Both the position numbers and the translations under genes were made by a program. A stretch of 64,000 bases of DNA, taken from assembly GCA_008729055.1 (NCBI GenBank), contig SDUX01000007.1, forward strand, positions 1,970,064 to 2,034,063. Reading direction: 5' to 3'. Below the pieces are notes generated by a model. That model was not told the origin of the DNA and did no database searches. It was given only the letters and a program-made list of their open reading frames with translations. The stretch is from Pyropia haitanensis. Lineage: Eukaryota; Rhodophyta; Bangiophyceae; Bangiales; Bangiaceae. Each line of letters begins with the position of its first letter. The stretch's first letter is position 1. This document shows positions 53,290 through 64,000 of this stretch, piece after piece.

Positions 53290-55636
53290 TCTTCACCAAG
53301 ATGGCAGCACGCAAGACGTTGCCCCCCCCCGCCGCCCGCCTCCCCCCCCCCCCGCCGCCCCCCCCCCCGGCGGGCCCCCCACATGCACACCCCCCCGTCC
53401 CAGCCCACCCCCACCAGCGCGCTGCCGTCGGGCGCCCACGCAACGTCCCGGACGACCCCCCCCCGCCCCCGCGCCCACAGCAGCTGCGGGCGGAACAGCC
53501 GCACCAGCGGCGTGTAGGCGCGGGCCACCCCCCCCCCCCCCCCCCCGCGGCGGCCGCCGCCGCCATCCGCGCCCGCCTCCCCCTCCCCGTCGGCGCCGTC
53601 CGCGTCGCCGTGCCAGCGCAGCCGCCGGCCGACGCCGTCGCCGAGCACGTCGTACACAACGACGGCGCCGTCGGCAGAGCCGACCGCCACCCACCGGCCG
53701 CCCGTGGCGGGGGGGGAGAAGCGCGCGCGGATGAGCGTCTGGTGCGTCGAGTGGAAGCCGGAAAACGTCAGCACCGAGTGGTCGGTCGGGCGGGGGGGGC
53801 GCGGCCGCCCGGCCAGCCGCGCAGACCGCCGGCGGGAGGGGGGGTGGCGGCGGCGGCGGCGGCGGCACCGTCACCGCTGTCTACAGCGCTGCTGCCGCTG
53901 CCGCTGCCGCTGTCGCTGCCGCTGCCGCTGCCGCTGGTAGACGAGCCGCTCCAGGCGGTGCCGAGCGCGCGGCGCCCTCCCCCCCCCCCGGGGACCGTCC
54001 CCCTGTACACCTCACAGCGGTAGTCATAGCGGCTGCCGTGCGTCGGGCGCGCCCCCCCCGCCCCCACCGCCGGCACCGCCCCGCACACGCGCACGTCCCA
54101 CACCTTGACCGCCTGGTCCTTGCCATTCGACACGAGGTACCGGCCGTCGCCGCGGACGCCGACCGACGTGATGCCCTCCACGTGGCCCGCAAAGTGCCCG
54201 ACCGCCCGCCCCCGCGCGCGCCAGTCCCACAGCCGCACCGCCCCGTCGTCGGCGCCCGACACCATCACGTCCTCCCGCCCCGGGTGCAGGTACGCCACCG
54301 CGTTGACGTCGTCCGTGTGGCCGACGCCGGTAAACGTGGCCGCGCCGGTGGCCACGTCCAGCGTCACCACCCGGCACGTGCCGGTGCCGGCGGTGAGGGA
54401 CGCGCCGCTGGGCGACGCCGCCAGCGACCACACCGCCGTGTTGCGGTGGTCCGCGTGCCCGCCGCCCGCGCCCGCCGTCGGGACGGTCAGCGTGCGCTGG
54501 GGGGGCTGCTGCAGCGACGCGGACCACCCGCCCCGCCGCCACGGGTCGGCGCGGCCGCCACGGGCGGCGCGGCCGCCGCTGCGGCCGCCCGCCCGCCGGT
54601 CGTGCTCCCCGTCATTGTCCCACGCGGACGCGGCCGCCGCCGCGTCCGCGTCGGCGCCGTGCGCGTCGTCGTCGTCATCCCCCTCCTCCTCCTCCTCCTC
54701 GTCGCCCGCCGCCGCGTCCGCGGCGGCGGTCACGTCGGTCAGCCGCGCCAGCCGCACGTCCCGGGAGATGGTCGAGTAGGCGAGCCACCCCCCCTCCCCC
54801 CCCCCCCCCCCCCCCCCCCACCGTCGTCCGCCAGCCCCTCCCCCCCCACCGCAATGTCCGTGATCGTCCAGCGCATGCCCATGGCGAGGACGTGCCCCCG
54901 CAGCCGCCACCCCGCCGTCTCGTACACGCGGACGCCCATATCCTGGCACGACGTGACAAAGCCGCGGCCGCCCGCGTAGTAGATGCCCCCGTACGCGGGG
55001 CTCGAGTAGCGCGCGACGCGCCGCTGGTACGCAAACGGCGGGTGGCGGCCCGCGAGCGCCGCGCGCACGCCGGGCGCAAACGCCGCCGCCACCGCCGTCG
55101 ACGGCGTCACGCCGCCGGCAGCGGGCGGCGACGGCACGGTGGCGGCGGCCGGCGGCCGCGCCGTCGCCGTTGCCGCCGCCGCCGGCCCGGCGACCGGCGA
55201 GGCCGTCGGCGCCCGCCCCGCTGTTGGCCACCCCCGCAACGGCGCGGCGGGCGGCGCCGCGCCGGCCGCCACCGCCGCGAGCAGCGCCGGCGTCGGCAGC
55301 CGCGCGTGGCCCGCCCCCGACGCGCGCGCGGTCGTGGACAGCAGCGCCGCGGTGGGCGACCGCACGCGGCGGCGGCGGCCGCGGCGGCGGCGGCGGTCAC
55401 GGCGGTCACGGGGGGGGGACGGTCGGGGGGGGGGGGGTGGCGCCGCCGCCGTCGTCGCTGCCGTCGCTGCCGCTGCCGCCGCTGGTGCCGTCGCCGTCGC
55501 TGCCGCTGCCGCCGCCGCCGACGCCGCCGCGGCGTCGGCCGCCGCCGCCGCCGCCGCCGCCAGCGTCGGCGGTGGCCGACGGGGCCGCCGCGCCGGCCGC
55601 GCCGGTGCGCACCAGGCTGGCGGTCGGGGTGGCCAT
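53290..55636 (-). CDS. DCAF11: DCAF11/WDR23 (LEC14B)-type WD40 protein (frame changes at C/G runs)
   Basis: ATG 55636 gives MATPTASLVRTGAAGAA. After an Ala/Gly-rich part the family's characteristic order follows: YQRRVARYSSPAYGGIYYAG, GFVTSCQDMGVRVYETAGW, RWTITDIAV, then past C runs (54785-54818) WLAYSTISRDVRLARL, an acidic insert (DEEEEEEGDDDDDAHG), HTDDVNAVAYLHPG, GADDGAVRLWDWRARG, HVEGITSVGVRGDGRYLVSN and GKDQAVKVWDVR, YDYRCEVYRG. After a register change at ~53790-53798 it reads DHSVLTFSGFHSTHQT, VAVGSADGAVVVYDVLG and VVRDVAWAPDGSALVGVGWD. 'GDGRYL(V/I)SNGKDQ' is diagnostic of DCAF11/LEC14B. Two WDxR motifs (WDWR, WDVR) fit DDB1 binding, so a CUL4-DDB1 substrate receptor is expected. The extreme C-terminus is unclear at C runs before ~53290. 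Confidence 0.88.
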
Positions 55637-56975
55637 GGCGGCCACGCCGCCCAGACAGGCACCCAAAGGGACCTCAAGGGTGAGCCCGCGCCGCCGCGAC
55701 ACGGCGGGGGGGGGGCGGCCCACCTGCCCGCGGTCGACCGCTGGTGGAGGTGTGCCGGCCGTTCCCAGACCACGCGCCGTCCAAAAAAAAACAAAAAAAC
55801 ACGCAAGGCAGAAAGAGGGAGGGGGACGCAGATAGGGGGGGGGGGGGGGGGGGGGAAAGAACCGGCGCGGGAGCCGACGCAGGCGTGACGTGCAGCTAGC
55901 CGAGTACGCGGGGGGCGGCGCGCCGGTCACACCCCGCTGGCGCGGCTGGCGACCCCCCCAGCGAGAGGGCGCACCCAGTCATGCCCACGGGACGGCTCTC
56001 CAGCAGCGCCCCGCGGTGCACGAGTGGCGAGTGCGGCACACCACTCCCCCCCCCCCCCCCCCCCTCCTCCCCTGCTCACGGCGGGGGGGTGCGGACGCTG
56101 CCCTCCATCCGCTCGGGGTTTGGAGCCGATGGCGCGGATCCGCGGCCCGCCCCCCGCCCGACCGCGTGCAATCGTGTTTGCTGTGCGACGCGGGAGTAGT
56201 GCCCTGTACTTGTGGTCGCCGCGCACCACGGTACTGGACTCCGTACGGCGGCCGCGGGGCAAACAAAGTGGGCACACTTGTTTCGAGTACACCCAAACTC
56301 GAGACGGACGACAGCCCGATCAAATTCCAACGCGCCCCGCGCGTGCCGGCCGTCGACCGCCGCGCTCGCGCCGTGGGGGGTCGGTCGTGCGCCGCTCATG
56401 GATCGCGGGGTGCGCCCGGACGTCGGTCGTCGCCCCCGCCGCCCGTGGCCGCCCCCACCTACACCTCCGCCCGCACCGTCGCGTCACGCACGACACCATC
56501 CCCTTGACCGTGCAGGCGGACCCTCCCCCCCCACCCCCACCCCACGAGCCGACCCGACCCGCCTCCCTTCGGCTGTTGCACAGCGCCCGCGGTGGCCTGC
56601 CCGTTGCCGCGCTTTCTCCCAGCCATCTGTCCCCCCTCCCCCCCCCCCCCCCCCCCCGATTCATGATGAGGCCACCGTGGCCACCGCCGCCGCGGCGGTT
56701 CGTTGTCGCCGTGTGCTCCACCCCCACCCCGACACTGGTAGAGTTGTGCGCCAGGCGGGCTCGGGCCCGTGTCCCGCGCCGCCGCTTCCGGTCGGAGGGG
56801 TACCTCCGCGCCCGCTCTCCTCCCTCACCACTCCCCGCAACCCCCCCCCCACGCGCCACTCCCCCACCCCACCCCCCTCCTCATCCCCACGGCCCGGCTG
56901 GCCCGTGTCGCGGCAGCGCCGGCGGCGGCACGCGGCGGCGGCGGCGGCGGCAACGGCGGCGGTGGCGGCACCGGG
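55637..56975. other. Divergent upstream region
   Basis: About 1.3 kb between the DCAF11-like start (-) and the giant plus-strand gene. A-rich patch at 55787-55800, G run at 55837-55854, C runs near 56049 and 56640-56657. An alternative N-terminus for the next gene is readable here: ATG 56663 with MMRPPWPPPPRRFVVAVCST, which would need a register change near 56846-56856. Confidence 0.4.
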
Positions 56976-61607
<4,632 letters not shown>

Positions 61608-62894
61608 TGGGGGAGCGCCGAGGTGGGGGGGAGTGGGGGGGGGGAGGGGGGGGTCGGTCGGAGCCCACGGTCGCGGCCTCGGCGGCTGCGCGAGCGGAAA
61701 AAAAAAAGCTGGTGGCACGGGACACGGAGGAGGGAGGGGGAGGCCCGGCGCATCACGCGGCAGACGGCCCCGCCGCGGCGGGCGCCGCGGCCAACCAACC
61801 AACAAGAGTAGGCGCCGGCGGCCCCGTGCGGCAGCCGCGGCGCCAGCGCCCCGCCGCGGACGCGCGCAGCGGGCGGGCGGTGCCGCCGCGGCCAATCGCG
61901 GCGTGGGCCGACCAAACACACAAACCAAATCGCGTCGCCCCCAGATGCACGCGCGCCGAGCGACGGCGCACCCACCCCTCCCCCCCCCCCCCCGGCCGCG
62001 CCACCCCCACCGCAGCCAATGACCCTCCCTTCCCCCTTCCCCCTTTCCCCTCCCCCCCCGCACCTCGGTCGCAGGTGCCGCGCACCGTACGGCCAAGGGC
62101 GTGTAGCAGCAGCGGCGGCGACGACGGGCGCAGCGGCGGCGGTACCGGCGGGCACAGCCCCCACCCCACCGCCACGCGACGCGCCGGCACGGCCGACCGC
62201 GACCGTGCGAGACGACGGCGGGAGGAGGGTGCGGGGGGGGGGGGGGGGCGAGCAGCGGCGTGGACGGCGGGGGGGGGGGAGACCGCGGAGAGCAGGAGGG
62301 GCTGGCGCGCACGCGCCGGCAGCGGCGGCAGGCGCGTCGCGTCCGCGCGCACGCGCCGCCGCCGCCGCGCACAGCGCCGCCGCCGGCGGCACGGCGGGCG
62401 GCAGTGCGCGCGCCGCCGCCGCGAGGACAGGGACGCACGCCGCGGCGGCGTGCGGCGGCCGCGGCGGCCGCGGCGGTGCGGTCCGTGGCGGCCCGCGCCG
62501 TCGCGGGAGGCGCACGGGCGCAGCGGGCGCGCGTCGCGACGTGGCGACGCTGCCGCCTCCCCGTCAAACCCCCCCCCCCCCCCCCTCTCCCCTCCCCCCC
62601 TTGCCGCGCGGCCAGCGCCGCGGCCGCGCGATGCAGCGGCGGCGGCGGTTGGGGTGGGGCGGCGGCGGTGGCGGCGGCGGCGGCGGCGTGGCGGCCGCGG
62701 GGTGTGCCCCGCCAGGCCGTGGCCGCCGCGGCGACGCGGCGAGCGCGCCGCGGCTGGCCCGCGGTGGCGGCCGCGGCGGCAGGCCGCGGCGCCGACGCTG
62801 GCGGCGGCGGCTGCCACCGCCGCGGTCGCCACCGCCGGCGACCGCGACGCGCCGCGGGTGCGGCCGCGACGGCCGTCGCGGACCGCCGCGGCGC
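61608..62894. other. Convergent region, possible minus-strand coding traces
   Basis: 3' flank of the giant gene with an A-run at 61699-61708 and C runs at 61980-61992 and 62569-62585. On the minus strand at 62330-62480 the sequence ACVPVLAAAARALPP and AALCAAAAARARGRDA is protein-like and could be a downstream part of the next gene in another register, but nothing bridges it convincingly. Confidence 0.35.
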
Positions 62895-63419
62895 TCACCG
62901 CCGGCCGGCGGCAGCGTCTGCAGACGCCGCCGCCGCCGCCGCGCCACCACCACCACCACCACCACCACCACCACCACCACCGCCGCCACCGCCGCCGCCG
63001 CCGGGCACCCGCCGCGGTGGTAGCAGCTCCGACACCCGCGCCGGCACCTCGGTGACGCGCGTGGCGCCCTCAATCTCCAACACGTCCACCTCCTCCGCCA
63101 CACCCCCGTCGGCCGCCACCACCACCGCCGCCGCCGCCGCCGACGCCGCCGCCGCCGCGGCCGTCTCGTGGCGCCGCAAGCCGCCACCGCCGCCGCCACC
63201 GCTGCTGCCGCTGCCGCCGCTGTTGCCACCACCACCCGCGGCGGCAGCGGCAGCGGCAGCGGCAGCGGCAGCGGTGGCACGTGACCGCGGGGAGTCGAGC
63301 AGCGCCGGCCGCGGCGGCGGGCGGGCGGCGCCGCCCTTGGCGCCCCGCGACGGGGGCACGCGGAAGCTCCCCGACGCGCGGCGCAAAAACGGGCGGCCGC
63401 CGCCACCCATGCCGCCGCC

Positions 63420-63450
<31 letters not shown>

Positions 63451-63522
63451 CCACCGCCGCCGCCACCGCCGGGCAATGGCGGCGCGCCGCCGCCTGCCGA
63501 CGCGCGGTCGTCGGTGGTGGCA

Positions 63523-63563
<41 letters not shown>

Positions 63564-64000
63564 CATGCCACCTGGCGGCCGCCACAAGCTGCGGCTGCGC
63601 TGCAGCCGCGCGAGTGAGTCGAGCGACAGCGGGCTGCTGCTGCTGCCGCCGCCGCTGGTGGTGGTGCTGCTGCTGGCGGCCGCGGCGGCCGGGTCCCCCC
63701 CGGCGGTGCCCGCAACGACGGCGGCGGCAAAGCCCGCTGGCAGGCCAATGGAGCGGCAGCTGGCCGACGCCGACAGCCGCCGCCGTGGCGACGGCGGCGG
63801 CAGCTCCCCGCCCGCCTCCCGCCCGTCGCCGCCGCCACCACCACCGCCGCCGCCGCCGCCGCCACCACCGAGCGACGCGGGCGCGCCCGCGGCGGCGGCA
63901 CGCCCCGGCACGCCGCCGCCGCCGCCACCAGCCGCCGCGGCCGCCCGCGGCCGCGCAGTGTAAAAACTCCGCGACCGCACCGGCGGGAGCGCCCACGCCA
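62895..64000 (-). CDS. Ser/Ala/Gly-rich protein, 5'-partial
   Basis: The minus-strand frame is open from the window edge (AWALPPVRSRSFYTARPR) to a TGA at 62895; no ATG precedes, so the start lies beyond the window. Complex blocks between Ala/Gly runs: SPRRRLSASASCRSIGLPAG, PLSLDSLARLQRSRSLWRPP, RPFLRRASGSFRVPPSRGAK, PALLDSPRSRAT and EEVDVLEIEGATRVTEVPAR with VSELLPPRR. Several R-R-x-S and R-S-x-S sites suggest phosphorylation by basophilic kinases or 14-3-3 binding, an inference. No domain recognised. The end follows a GGT/GGC run and could be shifted by run length. Confidence 0.65.
62946..62980 (-). repeat. (CAC)n microsatellite
   Basis: Uninterrupted CAC (GTG on the other strand) triplets, about 12 units, coding for Gly (GGT) in the 5'-partial minus-strand gene; continues into CGC triplets. 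Confidence 0.9.

Overview
The window is extremely GC-rich nuclear DNA of a eukaryote with few introns. Evidence: no ribosome-binding-site or operon pattern; long uninterrupted reading frames with almost only G or C at third codon positions; proteins dominated by Ala, Gly and Pro runs; recognisable eukaryotic genes (a peroxisomal PEX11, a DCAF11/WDR23-type WD40 protein, a probable Elongator subunit 5, an ARM-repeat protein); and a hAT-type DNA transposon remnant. This combination fits a bangiophyte red alga such as Porphyra/Pyropia best. The assignment is an inference from style, not from a marker gene.

Layout. 0-5 kb: 3' part of an Ala-rich coiled-coil gene (+), facing a secreted/membrane protein gene (-). 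5-9 kb: non-coding, with a ~760 bp hAT element. 9.5-12.3 kb: ARM-repeat protein (+). 12.3-18.6 kb: a repeat island whose core is a ~4 kb fold-back element (arms 14023-16140 and 16323-18091). 18.6-19.8 kb: C1q/TNF-like protein (+). 20-23.8 kb: decayed DNA with an FAD-oxidoreductase relic (-) and a diverged 369-bp tandem duplication. 23.8-28 kb: a TATA-driven acidic protein (+) and PEX11 (+). 28.5-29.8 kb: probable ELP5 (-). 30.8-33.5 kb: repeat-bearing type I surface protein (-). 35.3-38 kb: low-complexity protein (+). 38-44.3 kb: repeat-rich, partly AT-richer island with fragments (helical fragment, OTU-like relic, nonsense-interrupted ORF, hairpin array). 44.3-46.2 kb: low-complexity acidic protein (-). 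46.3-50 kb: mostly non-coding or ambiguous. 50-51.8 kb: secreted Kelch-type protein (+). 53.3-55.6 kb: DCAF11-like WD40 protein (-). 57-61.6 kb: giant low-complexity protein with a C-terminal MsrB-like zinc fold (+). 62.9-64 kb: 5'-truncated Ser-rich protein (-).

A recurrent property is that convincing coding sequence changes frame across runs of G or C. Single-frame calls would therefore truncate at least eight genes. I give the span I consider one gene and name the frame-change positions. The genes do not form an obvious pathway. Functionally legible ones concern peroxisome division, CUL4-DDB1 ubiquitin ligase targeting, tRNA modification, the cell surface and the secretory route.
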